A stretch of DNA of 64,000 nt from Herbaspirillum sp. alder98 (GCF_020179755.1 NZ_JAIUCY010000003.1:310001-374000); one strand, 5' to 3'. Counted from the first letter of the stretch, positions 26,383 to 36,112 are shown. Notes: generated by a model not told the origin, from the sequence alone. Numbers and translations: made by a program.

Positions 26383-27480
26383 TCAGCGCACCACGGCCAG
26401 CGGTACCGGTGCGCTCCTGGGCGCAATCGCCAGGCGACGGCCGTCGGCGCTGTCGAAGTAATGGGCATCGGCGCCGTCCCAGCACAGGCCGACCCGCTCG
26501 CCAGGCTGGAGCGTGGTCTTACCGGCGACGCGCACGATCACCGGTTCGCTCTCGGTGCGCACCGAGAGCGCGGACAGCGACAGGTAGACATACGACTCGG
26601 CGCCCTGGAACTCGACGCCGGTCACCAGGCCGGCCAGCGCGCCATTGGTCAGCGGACGCAAATGCAGGTGCTCCGGACGCACGCCCACCAGGGTGGCGCT
26701 GCCCGGCTCACAGCCGCCCCGCAGTGCCTGCGGCAAGGCCGAGGCAGGCATCAGCATCATCGGCGGGCTGCCGATGAAACCGGCGGCGAAGGCATTGGCC
26801 GGGCGCTCGTACAGCTCGGTGGGCGTGCCGCTCTGCACGATGCTCCCGCCCTGCATCAGCACGATCTTGTCGGCCATGCCCATGGCTTCGGTCTGGTCGT
26901 GCGTGACATACACCACCGTCATGCCCAGACGCTGCTGCAAGGCGCGGATTTCATGGCGCACCGTGTGGCGCAACTTGGCGTCGAGGTTCGATAGCGGCTC
27001 ATCCATCAGGCAGATCGAATGCCCCGCCACCACGGCGCGCGCCAACGCCACCCGCTGCCGCTGGCCGCCCGACAGCTGGCCCGGCCGGCGCAGCTCCAGC
27101 CCCTGCAGGTTGGTCAATGCCAGCGCCTCGCGCAGACGGCTGCTGCGTTCGCTGGCCGGCATGCCGCGCACCTGCAGGCCGAAGCAGATGTTGTCGGCCA
27201 CGTTCAGGTGCGGAAACAAGGCGTATGACTGGAACACCATCGACAGCCCGCGCGCACCGGGCGCGGCTGCCGTCATGTCGCGCCCATGGATGTCGACGCT
27301 GCCACTGTCGGGCGCTTCCAGCCCCGCGATCAGGCGCAGCAAGGTCGACTTGCCGCAACCGGATGGCCCCAGCAACGCCACCAGCTGGCCACGTTCGATA
27401 TCGAGGTCGAGCGGCTTGATGACCTGGTTGGCCTGCCACGACTTGGACACGCCCCGCAGGCGCAAGGCAATCGCGCTCAT
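26383..27480 (-). CDS. ugpC: ABC transporter ATP-binding protein, UgpC-like
   Basis: 365 residues: ATPase domain (Walker A GPSGCGKST, signature LSGGQRQR, Walker B ICLMDEPLSNLDAK, VTHDQTEA) followed by an OB-fold TOBE regulatory domain from about 240 (VGVRPEHL). This is the MalK/UgpC architecture. Its ATG overlaps the regulator stop by 4 bases, so regulator and transporter are co-translated. Confidence 0.9.
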   Translation of the reverse strand: MSAIALRLRGVSKSWQANQVIKPLDLDIERGQLVALLGPSGCGKSTLLRLIAGLEAPDSGSVDIHGRDMTAAAPGARGLSMVFQSYALFPHLNVADNICFGLQVRGMPASERSSRLREALALTNLQGLELRRPGQLSGGQRQRVALARAVVAGHSICLMDEPLSNLDAKLRHTVRHEIRALQQRLGMTVVYVTHDQTEAMGMADKIVLMQGGSIVQSGTPTELYERPANAFAAGFIGSPPMMLMPASALPQALRGGCEPGSATLVGVRPEHLHLRPLTNGALAGLVTGVEFQGAESYVYLSLSALSVRTESEPVIVRVAGKTTLQPGERVGLCWDGADAHYFDSADGRRLAIAPRSAPVPLAVVR

Positions 27481-28274
27481 GCTGCCTGCTCCTGGCGTGA
27501 AGTGACCACCACTTCGGTCTTGCCGTCCAGCATGGCGGCCAGATGCGGCGCCAGCGGCAGGTCGGTGACGACGATGGCGGCGTCCGACAGGTGACCGCCA
27601 CGCACCGGCACGGTACGGCCGAACTTGGAGTGATCGGTCACCAGCACCTGGGTCCGGCAGCTTTCGCGCAATGCCAGACGCGAACTGGATTCCATGCGAT
27701 CGAAGTCGAGCAGCGTGCCGTCGGCATCCACCCCGCCCACGCCGCAGATGCCATAGTCGGCACGGAAGCTGCGAAACAGCTTGTCGGCGTCGGCGCCCAG
27801 TATCTCGGGATTGGGAAAACGCAGCGTGCCACCCGGCACGATGACCTGGTTGTTCTGGTTGGTCGACAACGCCAATGCGGCCCGCAGGTTATTGGTCACC
27901 ACCGTCAGGTGATCATGTTCCGACAGCGCCAGCGCCACCTGTTCGGGCGTGGTGCCGATGCCGATCAACACGCTGCTGCCATTGGGGATCAGGCGCGCGA
28001 CGGCGGCGCCGATGTCGGCCTTCTGCGCCAGGTTGTTGACCCGGCGCGTCTCGTAGGGCTGATTGCGGGTAGCCTGGATCATCTCTGCGCCGCCATGCCG
28101 CCGGCGCAGGATATCGGCGTCGCACAGGGCATTGATATCGCGCCGGATGGTCTGCGGGGTGACCGCGAAGTGCTCGGCCAGGCGCTCCATGGTCATGAAG
28201 CCATGCTGGCGAAACAGCGCGACGATTTCGTTGTGGCGCAACGCCACAGGCTTGGCAGGAGGTTTGCCCGACAT
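27477..28274 (-). CDS. DeoR-family transcriptional regulator (GlpR-like)
   Basis: 265 residues from the ATG at 28274 (MSGKPPAKP); the upstream extension to 28364 has no family similarity. N-terminal winged HTH (HNEIVALFRQHGFMTMERLA, then VTPQTIRRDINAL) and a C-terminal DeoRC sugar-phosphate sensor domain with the IGIGTTPEQ and GVGGVD motifs. GlpR-type regulators respond to glycerol-3-phosphate, which fits the operon. It is the first gene of the leftward operon, so it probably controls its own transcription and that of the divergent porin. Confidence 0.88.
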   Translation of the reverse strand: MSGKPPAKPVALRHNEIVALFRQHGFMTMERLAEHFAVTPQTIRRDINALCDADILRRRHGGAEMIQATRNQPYETRRVNNLAQKADIGAAVARLIPNGSSVLIGIGTTPEQVALALSEHDHLTVVTNNLRAALALSTNQNNQVIVPGGTLRFPNPEILGADADKLFRSFRADYGICGVGGVDADGTLLDFDRMESSSRLALRESCRTQVLVTDHSKFGRTVPVRGGHLSDAAIVVTDLPLAPHLAAMLDGKTEVVVTSRQEQAA

Positions 28275-28364
28275 GGTCACCAACGGATTCGAATGAAAGT
28301 GACCCGGAGGATATCGATCGATTGTTACCGCCAAATGACCGTTCACACCCGCTTTCGTTTTCAC

Positions 28365-28386
28365 ATGAACGCGTTCGGATGTTCAT
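28365..28386. promoter_or_regulatory. Candidate DeoR/GlpR-type operator
   Basis: ATGAAC-N10-GTTCAT, a perfect 6-bp inverted repeat around GCGTTCGGAT, in the 198-base gap between the regulator and the porin. The GTTC/GAAC halves recall the E. coli GlpR operator (ATGTTCG/CGAACAT), though in a different arrangement. Position between divergent genes supports regulation of both. Confidence 0.4.
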
Positions 28387-28472
28387 ATCGACGATCAGTC
28401 ATGGCGTCGTAACAAAGCATCGTCATAGTCCGCATCGCTTCACTTCCCCCACTCTTTTTTGACTATCGTCCG

Positions 28473-29657
28473 ATGAAAAAACACATCCTTGCCGCGTCGA
28501 TCGCCGCCCCCTTGCTGGTCACCGCTTTCGGCGCGCACGCCCAGAGCAGCGTCACCATCTACGGCATCATCAATCCCAGCATCACCTATACCGACAAGGT
28601 CGCCAACGCCACCGCCGCCAACCCTACCGGCACCGGCTCGCGGCTGTCGATGGATACCGCCGTGGCGCAGGGTTCGCGCCTGGGCTTCAAGGGCGTGGAA
28701 GAGCTGGGCGGCGGCCTCAAGGCGCTGTTCACGCTGGAAAACGGCTTCAATGCCGATACCGGCGCGATGGCGCAAGGCGGATTGCTGTTCGGCCGCACCG
28801 CCGTGGTCGGCCTGTCGGGCAGTGCCGGTACCTTGCTGCTGGGTCGCCAGAAGGACTACATCGATGACCTCTCGGCGTATAACGGCGCGCTCGACTTCGG
28901 CAGCCTGGTCAACAACATCCACGCACTCAACCTGGACCGCTCGCAAGGCGCGCGCGTGAACAACTCGGTGCGCTACAACTCGCCCAACATGGGCGGCGTG
29001 GTGCTGAGCACGCTGGTCGGCTTCGGTGAGCAGGCCGGATCGGTCGGCGCCGGTCAGTCGTTTGGCCTGGGCGGCAGCTACACCAATGGCGGCCTGTCGA
29101 TCGGCGCGGCCTACTTCCAGAACAAGCTGACCACCAACAACAGCTTTACCGGATCGAGCGACTCCGGCGTGGCGCCGGGCGCGGTGGCCGGCAGCGCCGG
29201 CAGCGCATCGCTGCGCACCTTCCTGCTGGGCGGCTCCTGGCGCATCGGCAACACCCGTCTCTACGGTTCGTTCTCGCAGGTGCGCCAACCGCTGGCGGTG
29301 GCCGCCGGCAGCGCCATGACCGCTTTCACAGCCAGCAGCGGCGGCGCCTTCACCTTCGGCGGCGTCAACAACAGCCGCGTCAACATCCTCGACCTGGGCG
29401 TGAACTACAGCATCACCCCCAACGTGCAGTTGCTGGGCAACGTGGTGGGCACGCGTTCGAAGTTCGTCGGCGCCGCCGACGGCAGCGCTATGCAATTGTC
29501 GGCCGGCGTGGATTACTTCCTGTCCAAGCGCACCGACGTCTACCTGTTCTACGCCAACATCCGTTCCAGCGGCATGATCAACCCTGGCCTGTACGTGGCG
29601 CCGGGCGGCAGCAACACGCAGAACGTGCTGACCGCCGGCATTCGCCACAAATTCTGA
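28473..29657 (+). CDS. Gram-negative porin (Omp32/OmpC-like trimeric porin)
   Basis: 394 residues. Signal peptide 1-23 (MKKHILAASIAAPLLVTAFG, cleavage AHA|QSS), then SSVTIYGIIN as the first beta strand, alternating hydrophobic strands throughout, the SRLGFKGVEELGGGLKA motif of betaproteobacterial porins, and a C-terminal Phe (RHKF) required for outer-membrane insertion. It is divergent from the Ugp-like operon and 13 bases before the GDPD-like gene, so it may admit glycerophosphodiesters through the outer membrane. Confidence 0.92.
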   Translation: MKKHILAASIAAPLLVTAFGAHAQSSVTIYGIINPSITYTDKVANATAANPTGTGSRLSMDTAVAQGSRLGFKGVEELGGGLKALFTLENGFNADTGAMAQGGLLFGRTAVVGLSGSAGTLLLGRQKDYIDDLSAYNGALDFGSLVNNIHALNLDRSQGARVNNSVRYNSPNMGGVVLSTLVGFGEQAGSVGAGQSFGLGGSYTNGGLSIGAAYFQNKLTTNNSFTGSSDSGVAPGAVAGSAGSASLRTFLLGGSWRIGNTRLYGSFSQVRQPLAVAAGSAMTAFTASSGGAFTFGGVNNSRVNILDLGVNYSITPNVQLLGNVVGTRSKFVGAADGSAMQLSAGVDYFLSKRTDVYLFYANIRSSGMINPGLYVAPGGSNTQNVLTAGIRHKF

Positions 29658-29670
29658 GGTAAGTGAAACC

Positions 29671-30591
29671 ATGACCAACTTCAATCTGAATCCGGCCTCA
29701 AGACTCATGGGCGCGGCCGCGCTGCTGCTGGCGTTGACGGCCTGCCAGTCGTCCGCGCCGCTGGTGGCGGCGCACCGGGGCGGCACCGGCGACGGTCCTG
29801 AAAACACCTTGTCGACATTGCAGGCCTCGTTGCGCAATGGCGCCGATCTGCTGTGGATGACGGTGCAGGTGTCGCGCGACGGCGAGCCGGTTCTGTATCG
29901 CCCGGCCGACCTGGCGGCGCTCACCGATGGCCGCGGCCCCGTCAATACGCTGGATGCGGCCGACCTGCGCCGTCTCAACGCCGGCTACCAGTTCGCCGTG
30001 GCCGACGCCGATGGCAGCAAGCGCTTTCCGTATCGCGCCCGGGCCGTGACCATCCCGACCCTGCGCGAAGCCTTGCGTACCCTGCCGCCGGCCACGCCAC
30101 TGCTGGTCGACATGAAGCAATTGCCGGCCGAGCCGCTGGTGGCGGCGGTGGCACGCGTCGTGGACGAGGAAAACGCCTGGCAGCGGGTGCGCTTCTATTC
30201 CACCGAAGCCGACATCCTGGCGCTGATGGCCAAGTACCCGAAGGCGCAATTGTTCGAGTCGCGCGATGCGACCCGGGCGCGGCTGGCGCGGGTGGCCTTG
30301 AACGGCGGCCCGTGCGAAGCGCCGGCACCGGGCGTGTGGGCGGGTATCGAACTGGTGCGCAAGGTACAACTGGTCGAGAAATTCACGCTCGGCCAGGGCG
30401 TCTCGGAAGTCAATGCGCACTGGTGGACGCCGGCCGCGCTGGCCTGTTTCAGGAGCGGGCGCGACGTCAAGGTGATGGTGTTCGGCGTCGACTCGCCAGA
30501 GGCTTATCGCGAAGCCGTGCAACTGGGCGTGGATGCGGTCATGACGGACTCGCCCGCGAAGTTGCGGGCGTGGACGCCAGCGACGCGCTGA
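29671..30591 (+). CDS. GDPD-fold lipoprotein with degenerate active site
   Basis: 306 residues. Lipoprotein signal with lipobox LTAC, Cys25. The glycerophosphodiester phosphodiesterase pattern begins well (H35-R-G, PENT at 43-46, GAD at 57-59), but the next positions, normally E-x-D (metal ligands) and the HD pair, read W62-M-T64 and R77-P78. The first histidine is kept; two metal ligands and the second catalytic histidine are not. It may therefore bind rather than cleave glycerophosphodiesters, or use a different mechanism. Co-oriented with and 13 bases after the porin gene; envelope lipoprotein, probably periplasm-facing. Confidence 0.82.
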   Translation: MTNFNLNPASRLMGAAALLLALTACQSSAPLVAAHRGGTGDGPENTLSTLQASLRNGADLLWMTVQVSRDGEPVLYRPADLAALTDGRGPVNTLDAADLRRLNAGYQFAVADADGSKRFPYRARAVTIPTLREALRTLPPATPLLVDMKQLPAEPLVAAVARVVDEENAWQRVRFYSTEADILALMAKYPKAQLFESRDATRARLARVALNGGPCEAPAPGVWAGIELVRKVQLVEKFTLGQGVSEVNAHWWTPAALACFRSGRDVKVMVFGVDSPEAYREAVQLGVDAVMTDSPAKLRAWTPATR

Positions 30592-30600
30592 TCTATCAGC

Positions 30601-32274
30601 TCAGGACCCCAGCGCCATCGGCGGCAATCCCGGCGCCGATGGCGTGACGTCCAGTTCTCTTTCCGCCGGCACGGTGGCCTGACGCACCGGGTGCGGTGCA
30701 GCCTGCACCCCGTCGACCCGGAACACACTCACCAGTTGCTGCAAGCCGGATGCCTGTTCCTGCAGCGAACGGGCGGCGGCGGCGGCCTGTTCGACCAGTG
30801 CCGCATTTTGCTGTGTCATGTCGTCGATCTGGATGATCGCTTCGTTGACCTGCTCGATGCCGCTGCTCTGCTCGCGGTTGGCATGCGTGATCTCGGTCAT
30901 CACATCGGTCACGCGCTTGATGCTGCTGACGATATCGTGCATGGTGCTGCCGGCCTGCTCGACTAAGCGACTGCCGTTCTCGACTTCGCCCACCGAGTCG
31001 CCGATCAGGACCTTGATTTCCTTGGCGGCGGCCGCCGAGCGCTGCGCCAGCGAGCGCACTTCAGAAGCCACGACTGCAAACCCCCGCCCCTGTTCGCCCG
31101 CGCGCGCCGCTTCCACCGCCGCATTGAGCGCCAGGATGTTGGTCTGGAAGGCGATGCCGTCGATCACGCTGACGATGTCGGCCACCTTGCGCGAAGAGGC
31201 ATTGATCGATTGCATGGTATCGACCACTTGCGACACGATGGTGCCGCCCTGCACCGCGACCTGCGAAGCGGCCACGGCCAACTCGTTGGCCTGGAGCGCG
31301 TTGTCGGCATTCTGGCGCACGGTGGAATTGAGTTGTTCCATCGACGAGGCGGTTTCTTCGAGCGCACCTGCCTGCTGTTCGGTACGCCCCGACAGGTCGA
31401 GGTTGCCGCGCGCGATTTCTGACGATGCAGTGGTGATGGTCTCGGCGCCGGTGCGCACCTGGGACACGATAGCGGCCAGCTTGTCGCGCATGGTGCGCAT
31501 CGCCACCAGCAGGCTGTCATGGTCGCCGGCGCGGGTGTCGATCACTACCGCCAGGTCGCCCTCAGCGATCTGGCCGGCGATCTGCACCGCATAGTCGGGT
31601 TCGCCGCCGAGCTTGCGCAGCAACTGCCGGGTCAGCACGATCGCCGCCAGGATTGCCGTGACCACGCCGATGGCGCTGATGATCAGCATCAGCAAGCGCG
31701 CCTGGGCATACGCGCTGGCGCTGGTGGCAGCGGTTTCGCGGTTGATGTTGTCTTCCAGCACGGCCAGCGACTTCAGTTCGACCTGCCAGGCTTTCTGCAC
31801 CGGCAGGTACTGGTCCTTGAGGAACTGCGCCAGCTCATAGGCTTCGCGCCGCTGGCCGAACTCGACCGCTTGCGTGATCAGCTTTTCGGCGTTGGCGGCA
31901 TGCGCGCCGATCTTGGGTAATGCGGCTTTCTCGTCGGCGGTGGTGCCCGATGACTCATCGAACAGTTTCTGCAACTTCTGCGCCGACATCTTGTACTTGA
32001 GCGTCTGGGCATCGATGTACTGGGCTTCGATATCGACGTCTTCGGGTGCTGCCGGCAGCATCAGGTTGCGCAGCGAGATGGAGCGCTCGGCCACGGTATC
32101 CATCATGTCCTTGACCAGGGCGCTCTCGGGGTTCTTGACCTCGATGACGTGATTGAAGCGCGCCTGCACCTGGTGCATGTTGTAGATGCCGAATGCGGTC
32201 ACCGCCACCAGCAGCAACACCACCCATGCAAACCCGAGCCCGAGCCGGGTGCCGACCTTCATGCCTGATTTCAT
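30601..32274 (-). CDS. Methyl-accepting chemotaxis protein
   Basis: 557 residues from the ATG at 32274, with AAGGAGGAG 6 bases upstream. N-terminal membrane helix (about 10-30), periplasmic four-helix-bundle-like sensor (about 31-190), second helix near 190-212, HAMP-like linker ([21 protein letters not shown]), and the conserved signalling hairpin with [16 protein letters not shown]. Methylation-helix glutamates are present. There is no NWETF-type CheR tether at the C-terminus. Ligand unknown. It converges with the GDPD-like gene, 9 bases apart. Confidence 0.93.
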   Translation of the reverse strand: MKSGMKVGTRLGLGFAWVVLLLVAVTAFGIYNMHQVQARFNHVIEVKNPESALVKDMMDTVAERSISLRNLMLPAAPEDVDIEAQYIDAQTLKYKMSAQKLQKLFDESSGTTADEKAALPKIGAHAANAEKLITQAVEFGQRREAYELAQFLKDQYLPVQKAWQVELKSLAVLEDNINRETAATSASAYAQARLLMLIISAIGVVTAILAAIVLTRQLLRKLGGEPDYAVQIAGQIAEGDLAVVIDTRAGDHDSLLVAMRTMRDKLAAIVSQVRTGAETITTASSEIARGNLDLSGRTEQQAGALEETASSMEQLNSTVRQNADNALQANELAVAASQVAVQGGTIVSQVVDTMQSINASSRKVADIVSVIDGIAFQTNILALNAAVEAARAGEQGRGFAVVASEVRSLAQRSAAAAKEIKVLIGDSVGEVENGSRLVEQAGSTMHDIVSSIKRVTDVMTEITHANREQSSGIEQVNEAIIQIDDMTQQNAALVEQAAAAARSLQEQASGLQQLVSVFRVDGVQAAPHPVRQATVPAERELDVTPSAPGLPPMALGS

Positions 32275-32590
32275 CGTCTCCTCCTTGTGTGATTGCAGAG
32301 GGGCGGCGGGCGCCGGACGCAGGCGGCACGATGCACACGCGATGCGCGCGAAATCATGCCCTTGGTGAAAATCCCTGTCCGAACCGGCGCTGCGCCGATC
32401 GCTGCTGCAAGGCCGGAATGCCCGGCCGCTCCTGTGCCGCATCGTCTTGTTTTTTAACTGCCTGACGCTGTCGGCCTGTCTCTTGTTTTTTTGATTCTGA
32501 TTCTGCTCTTACGCTGATTCCGTCGATTGCCAGCTGGTGATTGTCAGGCTGACATCGCTTGTCGGCGGTGCCAGCCATGCCATCAGGCAA
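32275..32590 (-). other. Intergenic region upstream of the chemoreceptor
   Basis: About 315 bases between polA and the chemoreceptor gene, both on the minus strand. It must hold the polA 3' end and the chemoreceptor promoter. I found no FliA-type promoter (TAAA...GCCGATAA) and no intrinsic terminator. Two A-rich tracts on the minus strand and a short GGCCGG-N5-CCGGCC hairpin (about 32,412-32,428) are the only notable features. Confidence 0.4.
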
Positions 32591-35365
32591 TCAATGTGCT
32601 TCGTCCCAATTCTTACCGATTCCGACCTCCGCTAGCAAGGGAACTTTCAGCTCCGCAACGTTTTTCATCAATTCAGGCAGTTTTTCACGCACCAGTTCCA
32701 GCTCTTGTTGTGGAACTTCCAACACCAGTTCATCGTGCACCTGCATGATCATGCGGGTGGCCAGGCCGGACGACTCGAGCCAGCCCTGGACCGCGATCAT
32801 TGCCAGTTTGATCAGATCGGCGGCGGTGCCCTGCATCGGCGCATTGATCGCGGCGCGCTCGGCGCCCTGGCGGCGCGGGCCATTGGGCGAATTGATCTCG
32901 GGCAGCCACAGGCGGCGACCGAACACCGTTTCGACATAGCCCAGCGCCTTGGCCTGCAGGCGGGTCTCGTCCATGTAGCGCTTCACGCCAGCGAAGCGCT
33001 GGAAATACTTTTCGATGTACATCTGCGCCGCCGAGCGCTCGATGCCCAGGTTACCGGCCAGGCCGAATGCGCTCATGCCATAGATCAGGCCGAAGTTGAT
33101 CACCTTGGCGTAACGACGCTGTTCGGACTCGACCTGCGCCGGCGCGATGCCGAAGATCTCGGCGGCGGTGGCGCGGTGGATGTCTTCGCCATCGGCAAAG
33201 GCCTTGAGCATGGCTTCGTCGCCGGAGATGTGCGCCATGATGCGCAACTCGATCTGCGAATAGTCGGCCGAGACGATCACGCTGCCTTCGGGCGCGATGA
33301 ACGCTTCGCGGATGCGGCGACCTTCAGCGGTGCGGATCGGAATGTTCTGCAGGTTGGGATCATTGGACGACAGGCGTCCGGTGACCGCCACCGCCTGGGC
33401 ATAGTTGGTGTGCACCCGCCCGGTCTGCGGGTTGACCATGCGCGGCAGCTTGTCGGTATAGGTCGACTTGAGCTTGGCCAGGCCACGGTAATCGAGCAGT
33501 ACCTTGGGCAGCGGGTAATCTTCGGCCAGCTTCTGCAGCACTTCCTCGTCGGTTGACGGCGCGCCCGAGGCGGTCTTCTTGACCACCGGCAGTTCCAGCT
33601 TGCCGAACAGGATCTCACCCAGTTGCTTGGGCGAATTCAGGTTGAACGGTTGTCCGGCCAGATCGTAGGCCTGCTGTTCGATCTCCAGCATGCGACGCCC
33701 GAGATCGTTGGATTGCGTCGCCAGCCGTTCGCTGTCGATCAGCACGCCGTTGCGTTCGATCTTGCGCAGCACCACCGAAGTCGGCACCTCGATGGTCTCG
33801 TAGATGTAGCGCAGCTTGGGATCGGCCTCGATCTGCGGCCACATCGCCTGGTGCAGCGCCAGCGTGACTTCGGCGTCTTCGGCGGCATATTCGGTGGCGC
33901 GCCCGATCTCGACCTGGTTGAAGCCGATCTGCGAGGCGCCCTTGCCACATACTTCGGCATACGACACCGTCTTGCGATCGAGGTGGCGCGCGGCCAGGCT
34001 GTCCATGTCATGCGTGCGATGCGACTCGAACACGTAGGACTGCAGCAGCGTGTCGTGCACGATGCCGTTGATGGTCACGCCGTAGTTGGCCAGCACATGG
34101 CTGTCGTACTTCAGGTTCTGGCCCAGCTTGGGCTTGGAGGCATCTTCGAACCACGGCTTCAGGCGCGCCAGCACGTGCTCGCGCGCAAGCTGGGTTGGCG
34201 CGTCCTGGTAGTCGTGCGCAACCGGAATATAGGCCGCGCGACGGGTGTCGCAGCACAGCGAAATGCCGACCAGTTGCGCCTGCATGGCATCCAGCGAGGT
34301 GGTCTCGGTGTCGACCGCGGTCAGGGTGGCGCTGTCGATGATGGCGAGCCAGGCATCGAGCTGGGCATCGGTGAGCACGGTCTCGTACTCGGCCGCGACA
34401 CGCGCCGCAAACAGGCCGCCTTGCGCCACCGGGTCGGCGCCGGCCACTGGCGTCGCGCCATCTGCTGCAGCGACGGCCGTGGCAGCCACCGGCGCGGCGT
34501 TGCCCGCTTCGCTGATCTCGCGCAGCCAGGTCTTGAAGTTGTAGCGGGTGAACAGATCCTTGAGGGCGGCATTGTCCTGCGGCTGCATGGTGAGCGAGTC
34601 GAGGATGGTGCCCATGTGCGCCGACAGGTCGCAATCGGTCTTGACCGTCACCAGCACCCGCCCCTGCGGCAGCCAGTCCAGCGCGCGACGCAGGTTCTCG
34701 CCGACCACGCCGGTGATCTTGGGCGCATTTTCGATCACGCCATCGAGCGATCCGTAGGCGGTGAGCCACTTCACTGCGGTCTTCGGCCCACATTTTTCGA
34801 CCCCGGGCACGTTGTCCACGGTGTCGCCGATCAGGCTCAGGTAATCGACGATGCGCTCCGGCGGCACGCCGAACTTCTCGGTCACGCCCTTGGGATCAAG
34901 GATCTCGTTGCTCATCGTGTTGACCAGCGTGACGTGTTCGTTGACCAGTTGCGCCATGTCCTTGTCGCCGGTCGAGATGATGGTGTCGAGCCCGACTTCG
35001 GTGGCGCGCACCGAGAGCGTGCCGATGACGTCGTCGGCCTCGATGCCCTCGACCATCAGGATCGGCCAGCCCAGCGCCCGCACTGCAGCATGAATCGGCT
35101 CGACCTGCAGCGCCAGGTCGTCAGGCATCGGCTTGCGGGTGCCCTTGTATTCGGCATAGAGATCGTCGCGGAAAGTCTTGCCCTTGGCATCGAATACACA
35201 GGCGACGTAACTTGCGGGATAATCGTTACGCAGTCGGCGCAGCATATTGATGATGCCGTACAGCGCGCCGGTGGGTGCGCCTTCGGCGTTACGCATATCG
35301 GGCAGTGCATGAAAAGCGCGATACAGGTAACTGGAACCATCAACTAACAACAAGGTTTTTTGCAT
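32591..35365 (-). CDS. polA: DNA polymerase I
   Basis: 924 residues from the ATG at 35365 (MQKTLLLVDGSSYLYRAFHA). Three domains: 5' nuclease (about 1-290), 3'-5' exonuclease with the Exo I motif DTETTSLD near 350, and family A polymerase, with motif A SADYSQIELR, motif B KVINFGLIYGM and motif C QVHDELVLEVP near the C-terminus. Proofreading aspartate and glutamate are kept. The start codon abuts that of the divergent LOG gene (CATATG at 35363-35368), and no Shine-Dalgarno is seen before it; a longer reading to 35563 lacks family similarity. Confidence 0.96.
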   Translation of the reverse strand: MQKTLLLVDGSSYLYRAFHALPDMRNAEGAPTGALYGIINMLRRLRNDYPASYVACVFDAKGKTFRDDLYAEYKGTRKPMPDDLALQVEPIHAAVRALGWPILMVEGIEADDVIGTLSVRATEVGLDTIISTGDKDMAQLVNEHVTLVNTMSNEILDPKGVTEKFGVPPERIVDYLSLIGDTVDNVPGVEKCGPKTAVKWLTAYGSLDGVIENAPKITGVVGENLRRALDWLPQGRVLVTVKTDCDLSAHMGTILDSLTMQPQDNAALKDLFTRYNFKTWLREISEAGNAAPVAATAVAAADGATPVAGADPVAQGGLFAARVAAEYETVLTDAQLDAWLAIIDSATLTAVDTETTSLDAMQAQLVGISLCCDTRRAAYIPVAHDYQDAPTQLAREHVLARLKPWFEDASKPKLGQNLKYDSHVLANYGVTINGIVHDTLLQSYVFESHRTHDMDSLAARHLDRKTVSYAEVCGKGASQIGFNQVEIGRATEYAAEDAEVTLALHQAMWPQIEADPKLRYIYETIEVPTSVVLRKIERNGVLIDSERLATQSNDLGRRMLEIEQQAYDLAGQPFNLNSPKQLGEILFGKLELPVVKKTASGAPSTDEEVLQKLAEDYPLPKVLLDYRGLAKLKSTYTDKLPRMVNPQTGRVHTNYAQAVAVTGRLSSNDPNLQNIPIRTAEGRRIREAFIAPEGSVIVSADYSQIELRIMAHISGDEAMLKAFADGEDIHRATAAEIFGIAPAQVESEQRRYAKVINFGLIYGMSAFGLAGNLGIERSAAQMYIEKYFQRFAGVKRYMDETRLQAKALGYVETVFGRRLWLPEINSPNGPRRQGAERAAINAPMQGTAADLIKLAMIAVQGWLESSGLATRMIMQVHDELVLEVPQQELELVREKLPELMKNVAELKVPLLAEVGIGKNWDEAH

Positions 35366-36112
35366 ATGGAACAAAGAGGAAAAAAAGTACCGCGACTGCG
35401 GGAAGTGATCGACATTGAACGCGCAACGGCAAAGAAGGCGCGCGAGTCGTGGCATGTACTCACGATTATGGCAGAATTCATCGAATCGACCGAACGCCTG
35501 TCGGAGCTGCGTCCCGCCGTTTCCATCTTCGGTTCGGCCCGTACCAAACCGGACGATCCGCACTATGCGTTGTGCATCGATATCGCCCGTCGCCTGTCCG
35601 ACGCCGGCTATGCCGTGATTTCCGGCGGCGGCCCCGGCATCATGGAAGCGGCCAACCGCGGCGCCTTCGACGGCGCCTCACCGTCGGTCGGCCTGAACAT
35701 CGAACTGCCGCACGAACAGCACGGCAACGCCTGGCAGGACATCTCGCTGTCGTTCCGCCATTTCTTCGCCCGCAAGGTCGCCTTCGTCAAGTATGCCGAT
35801 GCCTATGTCGTGCTGCCGGGCGGATTCGGCACGCTCGACGAGTTGACCGAAGCGCTGACGCTGATGCAGACCGGCAAGTCGCGCCTGATGCCGGTGATCC
35901 TGGTGGGCAGCCAGTTCTGGTCGGGCCTGATCGACTGGATCAAGACCACCCTGGTCAACGACGGCATGATCTCGCCGAAAGACCTGAACCTGCTGCAGGT
36001 GATCGACGATCCGGCCGAGATCGTCGTCGCGATCCAGAAATTCCATGCCGAAAAAGACCAACCCATCGATTCGCCGGTCGAAGCCGAGCGCCAGAGCGGC
36101 GCATTCCTGTAA
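35366..36112 (+). CDS. LOG family protein (cytokinin riboside 5'-monophosphate phosphoribohydrolase-like)
   Basis: 248 residues from the ATG at 35366. The family motifs GGGPGIMEAANRGA and PGGFGTLDE are both present; they form the nucleotide-binding and catalytic site that splits N6-modified AMP to base and ribose-5-phosphate. An extra N-terminal stretch (ARESWHVLTIMAEFIESTERL) is typical of the long LOG form. Other starts are a GTG at 35405 and an ATG at 35468. The ribosome site for 35366 (CAAGG, 11 bases upstream) is weak. Free-living bacteria use such enzymes in nucleotide salvage; cytokinin release is possible in plant-associated species. Confidence 0.88.
   Translation: MEQRGKKVPRLREVIDIERATAKKARESWHVLTIMAEFIESTERLSELRPAVSIFGSARTKPDDPHYALCIDIARRLSDAGYAVISGGGPGIMEAANRGAFDGASPSVGLNIELPHEQHGNAWQDISLSFRHFFARKVAFVKYADAYVVLPGGFGTLDELTEALTLMQTGKSRLMPVILVGSQFWSGLIDWIKTTLVNDGMISPKDLNLLQVIDDPAEIVVAIQKFHAEKDQPIDSPVEAERQSGAFL

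Noticed and set aside
28440..29978. Open frame of 512 codons opposite the porin gene
   Set aside because: Antisense shadow; the porin on the plus strand has signal peptide, strand pattern and C-terminal Phe, and the shadow has none.
32275..32590. FliA-dependent promoter for the chemoreceptor
   Set aside because: No TAAA-N15-GCCGATAA-like match on the minus strand.
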